Assembly (NCBI RefSeq): GCF_003148825.1
Contig: NZ_QGGZ01000017.1
Span: forward strand, 62,001-126,000
DNA length: 64,000 bases
Reading direction: 5' to 3'
Source of the DNA: Streptomyces sp. CG 926
Lineage (GTDB): Bacteria; Actinomycetota; Actinomycetes; Streptomycetales; Streptomycetaceae
Below, piece after piece: positions 34,557 through 43,030 of the stretch. The position numbers and the translations under genes were made by a program. Below the pieces are notes generated by a model that saw only the letters and a list, made by a program, of their open reading frames with translations, searched no databases and was not told the origin of the DNA. Positions within the stretch are counted from its first letter, which is position 1; every line of letters begins with the position of its first letter.

Positions 34557-35360
34557 CTACCTCTGCGCCGAGGCTACGAGGAACTGGCGCAGGTCGACGA
34601 CCTCGTAGCCGTCGGCCACGGCGGCGTCGACGATCAGGGGAAGGGCTTCGGCGTCGAGGACGACACCGGCGCCGTTGCTGCCGACGTGCATCTGGATGAT
34701 CGCCCCGGGCGCGAAGGCGTCGACGGCCCGTTCGACGGCCTTGTCGACGCTCATGCCGCCCTGCGGGCCGAGGTAGCCGTTCGTGTCGGCGCTGAACTCG
34801 ATCGCCGCGTAGCCCAGGTCGTTGACGTCCGCGATGGCGTCGGGGGTGGTGGCGCTGTAGGGGAAACGGAAGAACGGCAAGGGCTCGGTCCCGGCCGCCG
34901 CCCGGATGGCCTCGTCGGCGGCGCGTACCTCGTCGCCCCGCTCGGTGGTGCTCAGATTTCTGAAGTAGGGGTGGCTGTACGAGTGGTTGCCGAGTCCGTG
35001 CCCCGCGTCGGCGATGGAGCGCACGGCCGCGGGCCGGGCCTCGGCGAACGTGCCGGTCGGGAAGAAGGTGGCGGGCAGCCTCCGCCGGCGCAGTTCGGCC
35101 AGCACCGTGTCGATCCCGTCCACGTCCCAGGCGGCGTTGAAGGTGAGAGCCAGCACCTTGCGGGAGGTGGGCAGCCGGCGGATCTCGTCGCCCAGCAGCG
35201 AAGCCGGCGGGCGGGGACCCGCGGCCGGCCGGGCGGGGCGCGCCGGCGCCGGCGCGGCCGCAGCCGCGGCGGCCGGGGAGGAGGAGGCGAAGCCGGCGAG
35301 CCCAGCCGACCCCGCGCACAGCAGGCCCGCCAGCGCGGAGCGTCGTTCCACATCCACCAC
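34557..35360 (-). CDS. Secreted polysaccharide deacetylase (NodB domain)
   Basis: The 267-residue protein has an N-terminal signal sequence (SALAGLLCAGSAGLAGFASS) and a NodB domain. Motif 1 is ALTFNAAWDVDG in place of TFDDG, recalling PdaB-type proteins (TFNISWG-like), motif 2 is NHSYSHPYF with both metal histidines, and later elements are FFRFPYSATT and IIQMHVG. Loss of the first Asp pair makes catalysis uncertain, or suggests a distinct subgroup. It would modify cell wall or exopolysaccharide outside the cell. GTG at 35360 is preferred because GGGGAG lies five bases upstream. Confidence 0.83.
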   Translation of the reverse strand: MVDVERRSALAGLLCAGSAGLAGFASSSPAAAAAAAPAPARPARPAAGPRPPASLLGDEIRRLPTSRKVLALTFNAAWDVDGIDTVLAELRRRRLPATFFPTGTFAEARPAAVRSIADAGHGLGNHSYSHPYFRNLSTTERGDEVRAADEAIRAAAGTEPLPFFRFPYSATTPDAIADVNDLGYAAIEFSADTNGYLGPQGGMSVDKAVERAVDAFAPGAIIQMHVGSNGAGVVLDAEALPLIVDAAVADGYEVVDLRQFLVASAQR

Positions 35361-35537
35361 GGTCACTCCCCACGGTCGCGGCCGTCGACTCCGGCCTGCC
35401 ACCGACTATGCGTCGGCACGGGCCGCGGCACCCGCAGCCGTGCCGGGGCACCCGGGTGATCTCCCCCCGGCCCGGAGCAGCCGTGCCCGCCCCTGACCGC
35501 CCGGCCCCCGCGCCCGCCCGGTCCAGGACGGGGCGGC

Positions 35538-36080
35538 CTAGGACGGGCGCCGTCGCAGGTGCGTCGTGAGGTGGTGCTGCAGCGGCTGTCCGACGGCGGC
35601 CATGTCGTGCACCACCGTCATCTCGCCGTTCTCGACCGTGTAGTGCCGCCGCGTGCCGGTGACCTCCTTGGCCAACGGCGTCAACGCCACGTCCTTGGTC
35701 TCGATCTCCACCTCCGGACCGGACACCCGCCCGACGTACGTCTCCACGATGCCGGTGGGGTGGGCCAGCACGACCTCCAGTCCGGCGTCGGGAGTCAACC
35801 GCCACCACCCGGCCTCACGGCCGGCTGGCCGCACCGGCGCCCCGGACGCGTCGATGAGCCACGCGCGTGCCTCGTAACGCAGGAAGGGGCGGCCGTCGTG
35901 GCTGAAGGTGATCTCCTGCTCGTAGCGGAAGTCCTGCTCGAGGGTCGGGTACTCGCCCCGACCCCGGCCGTGCCAACGTCCCAGCAGGTGCAGCACGGGC
36001 CGAAGCTGCGGGTGCGGCTCGGGGCCCTCACCGAGGACGTGGCTGTCGGGGTAGGGATTGTCCTGCACCGGCTCGAACAT
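35538..36080 (-). CDS. Nitrobindin-family heme-binding beta-barrel protein
   Basis: The 180-residue protein has the nitrobindin signature GRWHGRGRGEYP (GxWxGxGxGxYP) near residue 36 and a C-terminal HH pair in LQHHLTTHLRR, where the family has its proximal heme histidine. Nitrobindins bind ferric heme b and react with nitric oxide or peroxynitrite. ATG at 36080 has AAGGTG upstream; a GTG six bases before it is an alternative. It is encoded after the EF-G paralogue but behind a strong terminator. Confidence 0.88.
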   Translation of the reverse strand: MFEPVQDNPYPDSHVLGEGPEPHPQLRPVLHLLGRWHGRGRGEYPTLEQDFRYEQEITFSHDGRPFLRYEARAWLIDASGAPVRPAGREAGWWRLTPDAGLEVVLAHPTGIVETYVGRVSGPEVEIETKDVALTPLAKEVTGTRRHYTVENGEMTVVHDMAAVGQPLQHHLTTHLRRRPS

Positions 36081-36146
36081 GGTCACCTTGTCTGTCTGCG
36101 AGTACCGCCGAATCCGCAGCTTAGGGGTGTCCGGTGGCGCGGGCGA

Positions 36147-36183
36147 GCCCGCCCCGCCCCCGACGAACGGGGACGGGGCGGGC
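36147..36183 (-). terminator. Intrinsic terminator after the EF-G paralogue
   Basis: GCCCGCCCCG and CGGGGCGGGC form a 10-bp stem, extended inward by CCCCG/CGGGG after one mismatch. It lies just after the leftward EF-G-like gene and before the nitrobindin gene. Confidence 0.7.
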
Positions 36184-36196
36184 GTTCAACCCGCCG

Positions 36197-38272
36197 TCAC
36201 CGGGCGGGCAGGGCCGCCGCGACCGAGGCCGGAACCGGTGCGAGACCGGCCGGCCGGGTGGTGAAGGTGCCCCGGCCCTGCGTCCGGCCGCGCAGCCGGG
36301 ACGCGTAGCCGAACAGCTCGGCCAGCGGTACAGCCGCCGTGATCACCGCGGTTCCCGCCTCGGCGGTGGACCCGCTGACCCGGCCGCGGCGGGCGGCGAG
36401 ATCACCCAGAACGCCACCGACACCGTCCTCCGGAACCGTCACCGTGACCTCGACGAGCGGTTCCAGGAGCTCCATCGTGCTCAGCCGCAGGGCCTCGCGC
36501 AGCCCGAATCGACCCGCCGCGCGGAACGCCATCTCCGAGGAGTCCTTGGAGTGGGTCGCCCCGTCGGTGAGCGTGACCCGTAGCCCCGTCACCGGGAACC
36601 CGCCGAGCGGGCCCTCGGTGAGCGCGTCCCGGCAGCCGGCCTCCACGGCGCGCGCGTACTCCTGCGGTACGCGTCCGCCGACGACCGTCGACCGGAATTC
36701 GAAGCACGGTTCCTCCAGCGGCTCGACGTCGAGGACGACGTGCGCGAACTGGCCCGCGCCACCGTCCTGTTTGACGTGCCGGTGGACGAGGCCGTCGACC
36801 CCGCGTACGACGGTCTCCCGGTAGGAGACCCGCGGCCGGCCGACGACGACCTCCACCCCGTGGCCGCTGCGGATCTTCTCCACCGCCACCTCCAGATGCA
36901 GCTCGCCCATCCCCGACAGCACGGTCTGGCCGCTCTCCGCGTCGGACCGCACCACCAGCGACGGGTCCTCCTCGGCGAGCCGGGCCAGCGCCGCCGAGAG
37001 CCGGCCCGTGTCGCCGCCCGACCGGGCCTCGACGGCTACCGACACCACCGGTTCGGCCACCGACGGCGGTTCGAGGACCAGCGGGGCGCCCGGCGCGCAC
37101 AGGGTCGTGCCCGCCCGGGCGGCCTTCAGCCCGATCACCGCGACGATGTCACCGGCCACCGCCTCCTCCCGTTCCTCGTGCCGGTCGGCCTGGACCCGCA
37201 GGATCCGGCCGACCCGCTCCGTACGGCCCGTGGCCGCGTCCAGTACCGTCGCGCCCTTGCGCAGGGTGCCCGCGTAGACCCGTAGGTAGGTGAGCCGCCC
37301 GGTGGCCGTGGCCGTCACCTTGAAGGCGAGGGCCGTGAACGGCTCCGCCGGGTCGGGGGCGCGGTCCTGCTCCACGCCGTCCTCCACCAAGCCCCGTACC
37401 GGAGGCATGTCGGCGGGCGACGGCAGGTAGGCGAGGACCGCGTCCAGCAGCGGCTCGATCCCGCGGTTGCGGTACGCCGATCCGCACAGCACCACGACAC
37501 CGTCGCCGCGCAGCGTCAGCTCCCGCAGGGCCCGCACCAGGGTGCGTTCCGTCAGGGCGGAGGCCGAGCAGAACTCCTCCAGTGCGTCCGCGTGCAGCTC
37601 CGCCACGGTCTCCTCCAGGAGTCGGCGACGCCGGGCCGCTTCCTCGCGCAGGGGCTCGGGGACCGGTCCGACCTGGTAGCCGTCGGCGCCGGTCCGCCAG
37701 TGCAGGGCGCGCATCGACAGCAGGTCGACGACGCCGGAGAACGAGTTCTCGGCCCCGATCGGCAGCTGTACCACCAGGGGTACGACGCCCAGGCGCCCGC
37801 GGATGGAGGCGACGGCCGTGTCGAGGTCGGCGCCCGCCCGGTCCAGCTTGTTGACGAACGCGATCCGCGGCACACCGTGCCGGTCGGCCTGCCGCCACAC
37901 CGTCTCGCTCTGCGGTTCGACCCCGGCGACGGCGTCGAACACCGCGACCGCCCCGTCCAGCACCCGCAGGGAACGCTCGACCTCGTCGGAGAAGTCGACG
38001 TGTCCCGGGGTGTCGATCAGGTTGACGCGATGGCCGCCCCAGGCGCAGCTCACGGCCGCGGCGAAGATGGTGATGCCGCGGTCGCGTTCCTGAGGGTCGT
38101 GGTCGGTGACGGTGGTGCCGTGATGCACCTCGCCCCGCTTGTGGATGGCACCGGTCGCGAAGAGGATCCGTTCGGTGATGGTGGTCTTGCCGGCGTCGAC
38201 GTGGGCGAGGATGCCCAGGTTGCGGACGGCGGTGAGGGAAGAGGTGGTGCGGGGCTGCCTGTTGGCGCGCAT
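36197..38272 (-). CDS. fusA: Elongation factor G paralogue (EF-G2-like translational GTPase)
   Basis: The 691-residue protein has all GTPase boxes: GILAHVDAGKTT (G1), RGITI (G2), DTPGHVDF (G3) and NKLDRAG (G4), then domains II-V with MGELHLEVAVE and a C-terminal LFGYASRLRGRTQGRGTFT. Length and C-terminus are EF-G like; TetM-type proteins share the N-terminal half. It is not in a ribosomal-protein operon (no rpsL, rpsG or tuf nearby), so it is probably a second, conditionally used EF-G. Upstream lies a long leader with a 39-codon ORF and a strong hairpin, suggesting control by translation of the leader. The symbol is the family name; this is probably not the housekeeping copy. Confidence 0.9.
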   Translation of the reverse strand: MRANRQPRTTSSLTAVRNLGILAHVDAGKTTITERILFATGAIHKRGEVHHGTTVTDHDPQERDRGITIFAAAVSCAWGGHRVNLIDTPGHVDFSDEVERSLRVLDGAVAVFDAVAGVEPQSETVWRQADRHGVPRIAFVNKLDRAGADLDTAVASIRGRLGVVPLVVQLPIGAENSFSGVVDLLSMRALHWRTGADGYQVGPVPEPLREEAARRRRLLEETVAELHADALEEFCSASALTERTLVRALRELTLRGDGVVVLCGSAYRNRGIEPLLDAVLAYLPSPADMPPVRGLVEDGVEQDRAPDPAEPFTALAFKVTATATGRLTYLRVYAGTLRKGATVLDAATGRTERVGRILRVQADRHEEREEAVAGDIVAVIGLKAARAGTTLCAPGAPLVLEPPSVAEPVVSVAVEARSGGDTGRLSAALARLAEEDPSLVVRSDAESGQTVLSGMGELHLEVAVEKIRSGHGVEVVVGRPRVSYRETVVRGVDGLVHRHVKQDGGAGQFAHVVLDVEPLEEPCFEFRSTVVGGRVPQEYARAVEAGCRDALTEGPLGGFPVTGLRVTLTDGATHSKDSSEMAFRAAGRFGLREALRLSTMELLEPLVEVTVTVPEDGVGGVLGDLAARRGRVSGSTAEAGTAVITAAVPLAELFGYASRLRGRTQGRGTFTTRPAGLAPVPASVAAALPAR

Positions 38273-38388
38273 GGCCCGAGGCCTTTCGAGTGTGCTGAGG
38301 AAGAGGGCGGCGCGATTCCCGGAAACCTGCTCCGGTCCTGGGTCCCCGGGCCCCTGGTTCTCGGTCCTCGGTCCCGCGTGCGGAGTCC

Positions 38389-38418
38389 GGCGGCGCCGCG
38401 CGGAGCGGCGTCGCCGCC
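38389..38418 (-). terminator. Candidate attenuator hairpin in the EF-G paralogue leader
   Basis: Reading leftward, GGCGGCGACGCCGC and GCGGCGCCGCC can form a stem of about 11 pairs with a small bulge around a short loop. It lies about 110 nt after the stop of the leader ORF and about 120 nt before the EF-G start. It could end transcription or block it conditionally. There is no U-tract, so function is inference. Confidence 0.45.
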
Positions 38419-38528
38419 CGGTCCGGAAGGAGTCGGGCAGGAGTCCGGCAGGAGGACGTACGGGCCCACGCGCCGGCGCGCTGGAGTGCTCACCGGCGTG
38501 CGGGAGGCAGGAGGGGACGGACGGAACC

Positions 38529-38648
38529 CTAGAAGGGGGTCACGGGCATACGGTGACGGCCGCGCAGCCGGCACCGCGCGCTACGAGACACCGGGATCAC
38601 GTCGTACCGGGTCGGGGGAGCGGAGGCGGCGGTGCGGTGTGTGCGCAT
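38529..38648 (-). CDS. Small leader ORF (39 codons) upstream of the EF-G paralogue
   Basis: An ATG preceded by GAAGGGGAG opens a 39-codon frame that starts MRTHRTAASAPP, contains RSARCRLRGRHR and ends MPVTPF before TAG. The ribosome binding site is stronger than that of many genes here. It lies 257 nt before the EF-G-like gene, with a hairpin between them. Arg-rich, short leader peptides before ribosome-related or resistance genes often sense stalled ribosomes. It could also be a chance ORF, but the position, ribosome site and hairpin fit an attenuation leader. Confidence 0.5.
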   Translation of the reverse strand: MRTHRTAASAPPTRYDVIPVSRSARCRLRGRHRMPVTPF

Positions 38649-38946
38649 GGCCCGGCTCCCCTTCTCTTCACTCGGCATGAGGCGCGCGATGCCCTGTCGG
38701 CAGCGCGTACGCCGAGTCTAGTGATCGCATGCGGCCGGGGCACCGGGTTTTCCGGGCCCCCAAGGGGCGGGAGTTGACGCCGCGTCACCGGCGGCGGTGC
38801 GGCGACGCGGCGGTGTGCGCGGGTGATGTCCGTGAGCCGTGTGCGCTCCGCAGGCGGTCGAGAGCCGAGATGTCGGACGGGGCGTGTACGGTGAGTGATG
38901 TACTGCTACTGAAAGTAATCGCTCGGTTGCGTCCGTGGGAGTCGTC

Positions 38947-39834
38947 GTGTCCATGTTGCTGATCAGAGGGTCGTTCCGGGTGAACGGCGGAACCAAACCG
39001 GACGGGGACACCATCCCCTTCATCCCGGACGACGTGGCCGACTGGCGTCTCGTGCCCGGGTGCACCGGGGTCCTGCCCAAGGCGGACGGACGCGCCTCCG
39101 TACGCCTGGAGGGCATCGACGCACTGGAGACCCACTACACCAACGGCAGCTACGGGCCGGAGCGGCGCCAGCCGCGGAAGTTCGCCCACGAGGCCGCCGA
39201 CGCGCTGCTGACCTGGCTCCGCTTCACCAGCATCGAGCGGCACGACGACGAGACGGTCACCACGGTCCCCGACAAGGTGCCCGGCTACATCCTCACCAGT
39301 GGCACCGACATGTTCGGCCGCTGTGTGGCCCTGGTCGGCCGCGGTGTCCCGCCCGCCTACAGCGGCTACCGGATCGACGTCGACAAGGAGAGGCTGGAGC
39401 GGACCGCCAATCACCACCTGCTCAAGAGCGGCCTGGCCTACCCGACCTTCTACGACGGCCTGTCCGCGGACCTGCGGGAGGTGCTCAGGGCCGCCGCCGT
39501 GGAGGCGAAGGAGGCCACGCCGCCGAAGGGGTTGTGGGCGAAGGACGTGACCGTGGAAGGGGCCGAGATCGACGGCATCTCCTCGATCACGGACGACACC
39601 GGTGTGGTGATCCTCCCCAAGCTGTTCCGTCGGCTGAAGGACTACTTCGACGCGGCCCCCGAGAATCGCTCACTGGCGGGTTTCCGCGCCTTCCTGGCCG
39701 GGGCCGGGGACAAGTTCCGCATCCTGCCGGACGGCGAAGAGCTCATGGGTCTGCACCGGGTGGTCGAGATCTCGCAGGATCAGGTCCTGCGGATGACCCA
39801 CCCCAGCGAGGACCTCCTGTTCGTCAACGGGTGA
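38947..39834 (+). CDS. SNase-like (thermonuclease-fold) protein
   Basis: About 295 residues. Near the N-terminus VNGGTKPDGDTIPF and then VRLEGIDALETHY resemble the staphylococcal nuclease DGDT and GIDAPE(T) motifs, and GRCVALVGRG plus NHHLLKSGLAYPTFY match the later SNase strands and helix. The region between and the last 100 residues are unusual, so the substrate is uncertain. No signal peptide is evident, which suggests an intracellular role. The GTG at 38947 follows GGGAG at five bases; ATG at 38953 and GTG at 38935 are alternatives. Confidence 0.65.
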   Translation: MSMLLIRGSFRVNGGTKPDGDTIPFIPDDVADWRLVPGCTGVLPKADGRASVRLEGIDALETHYTNGSYGPERRQPRKFAHEAADALLTWLRFTSIERHDDETVTTVPDKVPGYILTSGTDMFGRCVALVGRGVPPAYSGYRIDVDKERLERTANHHLLKSGLAYPTFYDGLSADLREVLRAAAVEAKEATPPKGLWAKDVTVEGAEIDGISSITDDTGVVILPKLFRRLKDYFDAAPENRSLAGFRAFLAGAGDKFRILPDGEELMGLHRVVEISQDQVLRMTHPSEDLLFVNG

Positions 39835-39900
39835 GTGGGGCGCGGCGCCCGGGGCCACCGGCCCGGTCCACGCCGGCAACCCCCGTCCGGCCCGGCCCCG

Positions 39901-41430
39901 TCAGCGCCGGGGAGTCGTCGGCAGGCGCAGGACCAGCCGCGCACCCTCGGCGCCGCCCGCGCCGCCCGCGCCGCCCTCGGCCGTCAGGGTGCCGCCGTGG
40001 TGGGTGCTCAGATCGCGGGCGATGGCGAGGCCCAGGCCGGCGCCGCCGTGGTCGCGGCTGCGCGAGTCGTCGAGGCGCGTGAAGCGTTCGAAGATCCGCT
40101 CCCGGTCGGCGACCGGGATACCGGGACCGTCGTCGACCACCTCCAGCACCGCGGTACCAGGCCGCGTGCCGTTCGTGGTGCGCAGGGTGACGTCCACGCG
40201 TCCATCGGCGTAACGCTGTGCGTTGTCGACGAGGTTCGTGACGATGCGGCCGAGCCACAGCGCGCCGGCGGTGACCTCGACATCGGGTTCCAGACGCAGC
40301 CGTACGGGGACCCGGTCGCCGAGTCGGCCCTCCACCACCTCGCGCACGAGACCGGTCAGGTCCAGCGGGGCCGCGACCACCGGCTGGGCCGCGTCGATCC
40401 GGGCGAGCAGCAGCAGGTCGGCCGTGAGGTGCTGGAGCCGTTCGATGTCCTCCAGGGCCCCCGAGATCAGCTCGGGCCACAGCTCCGGGTCCTGGACGGC
40501 CAGCGCCACCTCCAACTGGGTGCGCAGGACCGTGATGGGGCTGCGCAGTTCGTGGGAGGCGTCGGCGATGAACTGCTGCTGGCGGATCCCCGAGGCCTCC
40601 AGCCGGTCGAGGGTGGCGTTCATGGTCTCGGCCAGCCGGGCGACCTCGTCGTGCGTGGCGGGCACCGGCACCCGGCGGTGCAGGCCGCGGTCGGAGATCT
40701 CGGCGACCTCCGCCCGGATCTCCTCCACCGGCCGCAGCGCATGGCCGGTGACCCGCCAGGTCACGAGGGCGACGGTGGCCAGCAGCAGGGGCATGCCGAT
40801 GACGAGAGCGGCGGTGGTCGTGTCGTCGGCCGCGTCGGCGTCCCGCAGGGAGGCGCCGGCGTAGACGGTGGCCATGCCGTCCGGGGTCTCCGTGACGACC
40901 TGCACGACCCGCTGTCGGTACTCACCGTCCAGCGGGCGGACCCGCCACGTGTGGAACCGGGTTCCCGGAACGCCGGGAACGGTCGGCGGGAAGGCGGGCA
41001 CCCCGGCCAGGTTCGGGCTGGCGAACAGGACGCGCCCGTCGGCGCCCACCACCTGCACGAAGTCGATGCCGCGGACCGGCGGCCGTGCGCGGCCCAGCTT
41101 CCCGGCGGCGGCGAGCTGCGCCACCGTCTCGGCCTGGCGCCGGGCGTCGTTCTCCGCGTTGCGGAGCAGGTTCGCCTCCAGCAGCCCGAGCAGGGCGAAC
41201 GAGGCGAGCGCCAAGGCCACGGCGACCACCGCACTGGCGCCGACGGTCGCCCGCGCCCGTACCGTGGTCGGCCACAGTCGCCGCAGCACCGGCCACCGGC
41301 GCAGGATCGCGCCCGGGACCGCGCGCAGGGCGGCGCGCACGCGCTCAAGGTCACTCTCCCGGTCGCGGTCACCCTCGCGCTCGCCGTCGCCGTCCGGGTC
41401 GCGCTCGCGCGGGCCGGGGTGTTCGGCCAT
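39901..41430 (-). CDS. Sensor histidine kinase
   Basis: The 509-residue protein has a charged N-terminus, a first membrane helix (VVAVALALASFALLGLL), an extracytoplasmic sensor region, a second helix (ALVIGMPLLLATVALVTW), HAMP, HisKA with FIADASHELRSP (phosphorylatable His near 292), and HATPase_c with NLVDNAQRYA, DDGPGIP and GGAGLGLAIARDL. ATG at 41430 lies five bases after the stop of the response-regulator gene, so the two form an operon. The signal is unknown; the divergent PepSY-type protein at 42251 is a candidate modulator. Confidence 0.93.
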   Translation of the reverse strand: MAEHPGPRERDPDGDGEREGDRDRESDLERVRAALRAVPGAILRRWPVLRRLWPTTVRARATVGASAVVAVALALASFALLGLLEANLLRNAENDARRQAETVAQLAAAGKLGRARPPVRGIDFVQVVGADGRVLFASPNLAGVPAFPPTVPGVPGTRFHTWRVRPLDGEYRQRVVQVVTETPDGMATVYAGASLRDADAADDTTTAALVIGMPLLLATVALVTWRVTGHALRPVEEIRAEVAEISDRGLHRRVPVPATHDEVARLAETMNATLDRLEASGIRQQQFIADASHELRSPITVLRTQLEVALAVQDPELWPELISGALEDIERLQHLTADLLLLARIDAAQPVVAAPLDLTGLVREVVEGRLGDRVPVRLRLEPDVEVTAGALWLGRIVTNLVDNAQRYADGRVDVTLRTTNGTRPGTAVLEVVDDGPGIPVADRERIFERFTRLDDSRSRDHGGAGLGLAIARDLSTHHGGTLTAEGGAGGAGGAEGARLVLRLPTTPRR

Positions 41431-41434
41431 GGCC

Positions 41435-42112
41435 TCAGCCACCGTCGGCCGCCAGTCGATAACCTGCTCCGCGTACGGTCTCCACCGCGGCGCGGCCGAA
41501 CGGTGCGTCGATCTTGCGTCGGACGGCGCTGACATGGACCTCGACCACGTTGGGATCGCCGTCGAAGGCGCTGTCCCAGACCTGTTCCAATATGTCCCGC
41601 TTGGGCACGACCTCGCCCGCGCGTCGGGCCAGGTACTCCAGAACCGCGAACTCCCGCGCCGTCAGCCGGATCTCCGTGCCGCCACGTGAACAGGAGTGCC
41701 GGGCGGGGTCGAGCAGCAGATCGCCGAACCGCATCACCTGCGGTCGTCGGCGGCCCGTACGTCGGCCGAGCGCGCGCAGTCGGGCGACGAGGACGAGGTA
41801 GGAGAACGGCTTGGACAGGAAGTCGTCGGCGCCGGTGTCGAGGGCCTCCGCCTCGTCGTACTCGCCGTCCTTCGCCGTGAGCATCAGGATCCCCGACTCG
41901 TTCCCGGCCGCGCGCAGCTTCGCGCACACCCGGTACCCGTTCAGTCCGGGCAGCATGATGTCCAGCACGATGAGGTCGTAGTCGTGCTCCGTGGCCATCC
42001 ACAGACCCTGGGTCCCGTCGTGGGCCACATCCACCGAGAACCCCTCCGACTGCAGCCCTCGCTGCAGGGCCACGGCGAGCCGCCGTTCGTCCTCCACCAC
42101 CAGTACGCGCAT
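41435..42112 (-). CDS. OmpR/PhoB-family response regulator
   Basis: The 225-residue protein has a receiver domain (MRVLVVEDER, phosphoacceptor D51 in IVLDIMLPGLNG, conserved Lys in LSKPF) and a winged-helix domain (LTAREFAVLEYLARRAGEVV to TVRGAGYRL). It is read first in the operon with the kinase. Direct repeats of CTTCAG and a palindrome in the 138-nt gap to the divergent gene at 42251 are likely binding sites. Confidence 0.95.
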   Translation of the reverse strand: MRVLVVEDERRLAVALQRGLQSEGFSVDVAHDGTQGLWMATEHDYDLIVLDIMLPGLNGYRVCAKLRAAGNESGILMLTAKDGEYDEAEALDTGADDFLSKPFSYLVLVARLRALGRRTGRRRPQVMRFGDLLLDPARHSCSRGGTEIRLTAREFAVLEYLARRAGEVVPKRDILEQVWDSAFDGDPNVVEVHVSAVRRKIDAPFGRAAVETVRGAGYRLAADGG

Positions 42113-42146
42113 GTCGGACAGGATCTCAGGACCGCTCCGCGGTTGG

Positions 42147-42183
42147 CTGAAGAGGTCTTCAGGTGGCTTCAGCGGGGCTTCAG
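42147..42183 (+). promoter_or_regulatory. Palindrome and phased CTTCAG repeats between the response regulator and the PepSY gene
   Basis: CTGAAGAGGTCTTCAG (42147-42162) is a near-perfect palindrome. CTTCAG recurs at 42157, 42167 and 42178, that is with 10- and 11-nt spacing, one per helical turn, as direct repeats bound by OmpR-type regulators are. It lies between the divergent starts at 42112 and 42251. Binding by the adjacent regulator is inference. Confidence 0.6.
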
Positions 42184-42250
42184 GTTCCGCTCAGCATGCT
42201 CGGGAACGAGCCGCGCCGCACCGCGCCCGGTTGTCCTGAGGAGTGCCTGT

Positions 42251-42883
42251 ATGTCTGATTCTGTCCCGCCGTCCGAGCAGCCCGAGACCGCCGCCGTGAC
42301 CACACCGGCGACCGCCCCCGAGGCCGGGTCCCGCAAGTCCGCGGCCCTGGGCCGCCTCGTCCCCGGCGGCAAGCGCGCCCGCTGGGTGGCGGCGGGCGCC
42401 GTCGCGGTGGTGGTCGTCGGCGGAGTGGCGGCGGTGGCCGCGGCCGGACACCACGACCGCCACATGCGCGTCGAGCGGGGTCCGCACATGGCCTGGGCCG
42501 GACCGGGCCCCGAGGGCGGCCTGCGGGGCGGCCCGCACGCCGCCGAGCCGCGGCACGACCGGGAGCAGGCCGGGCCCGGCCGTCCCGCGGGTTCCAAGTC
42601 CCCGGGGGAGCCGGGCCGTCCCGGTGGCGCCGAGGGGCGAGGCGGCTTTGCCAAGGAGGCCCCGGCGCCCGCACCCATCCCCTCCCTGGCCATCGGCGAG
42701 GCGGCCGAGAAGGCCGCCGCGGCCGTACCGGGCGGGAAGGTGGCGGGTCTGCGCGCGGTCGCGCAGGAGGGCGGCGGCAGCGCCTGGCTGGCCGTGGTCA
42801 TCGGTTCGGACGGGGTCCGGCACGCGGTCACCGTGTCCGGCACCGACGGGACGATCACCAGCAACACCACCAAGGACCGCTGA
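42251..42883 (+). CDS. Membrane-anchored PepSY-type protein
   Basis: The 210-residue protein has a cytoplasmic N-terminus of about 45 residues, one membrane helix (VAAGAVAVVVVGGVAAVAAAG), a Gly/Pro/His-rich extracytoplasmic linker and a C-terminal PepSY-like domain (IGEAAEKAAAAVPGGKVAGL to DGTITSNTTKD). PepSY proteins often inhibit proteases or tune two-component signalling. It is divergent from a two-component operon with phased repeats between them, so it is probably a target and perhaps a feedback partner. ATG follows GAGGAG. Confidence 0.8.
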   Translation: MSDSVPPSEQPETAAVTTPATAPEAGSRKSAALGRLVPGGKRARWVAAGAVAVVVVGGVAAVAAAGHHDRHMRVERGPHMAWAGPGPEGGLRGGPHAAEPRHDREQAGPGRPAGSKSPGEPGRPGGAEGRGGFAKEAPAPAPIPSLAIGEAAEKAAAAVPGGKVAGLRAVAQEGGGSAWLAVVIGSDGVRHAVTVSGTDGTITSNTTKDR

Positions 42884-42884
42884 G

Positions 42885-43028
42885 GCGCTCAGGGTCCGAG
42901 GCACTCAGCATCCGAGGGGCCCAGGGTCCGAGGGACTCAGCGTCCGAGGCGCCCAGCGTCCGAGGGACTCAGCGTCCGAGGCGCCCAGCGTCCGAGGGGC
43001 TCACGGTCCGAGGGACTCCGGGTCCTGG
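42885..43028. repeat. Nine tandem copies of a 16-nt unit
   Basis: The unit is like GGACTCAGCGTCCGAG with variants (GCGCCCAGCGTCCGAG). It fills almost exactly the space between the stop of the PepSY gene (42883) and the stop of the convergent monooxygenase gene (43031). It has no strong hairpin; it may affect 3' ends of either mRNA. Confidence 0.9.
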
Positions 43029-43030
43029 CC

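Noticed and set aside
36197..38272. Calling the EF-G-like gene a TetM-type tetracycline-resistance protein
   Set aside because: The C-terminal half and ending match EF-G, not TetM.
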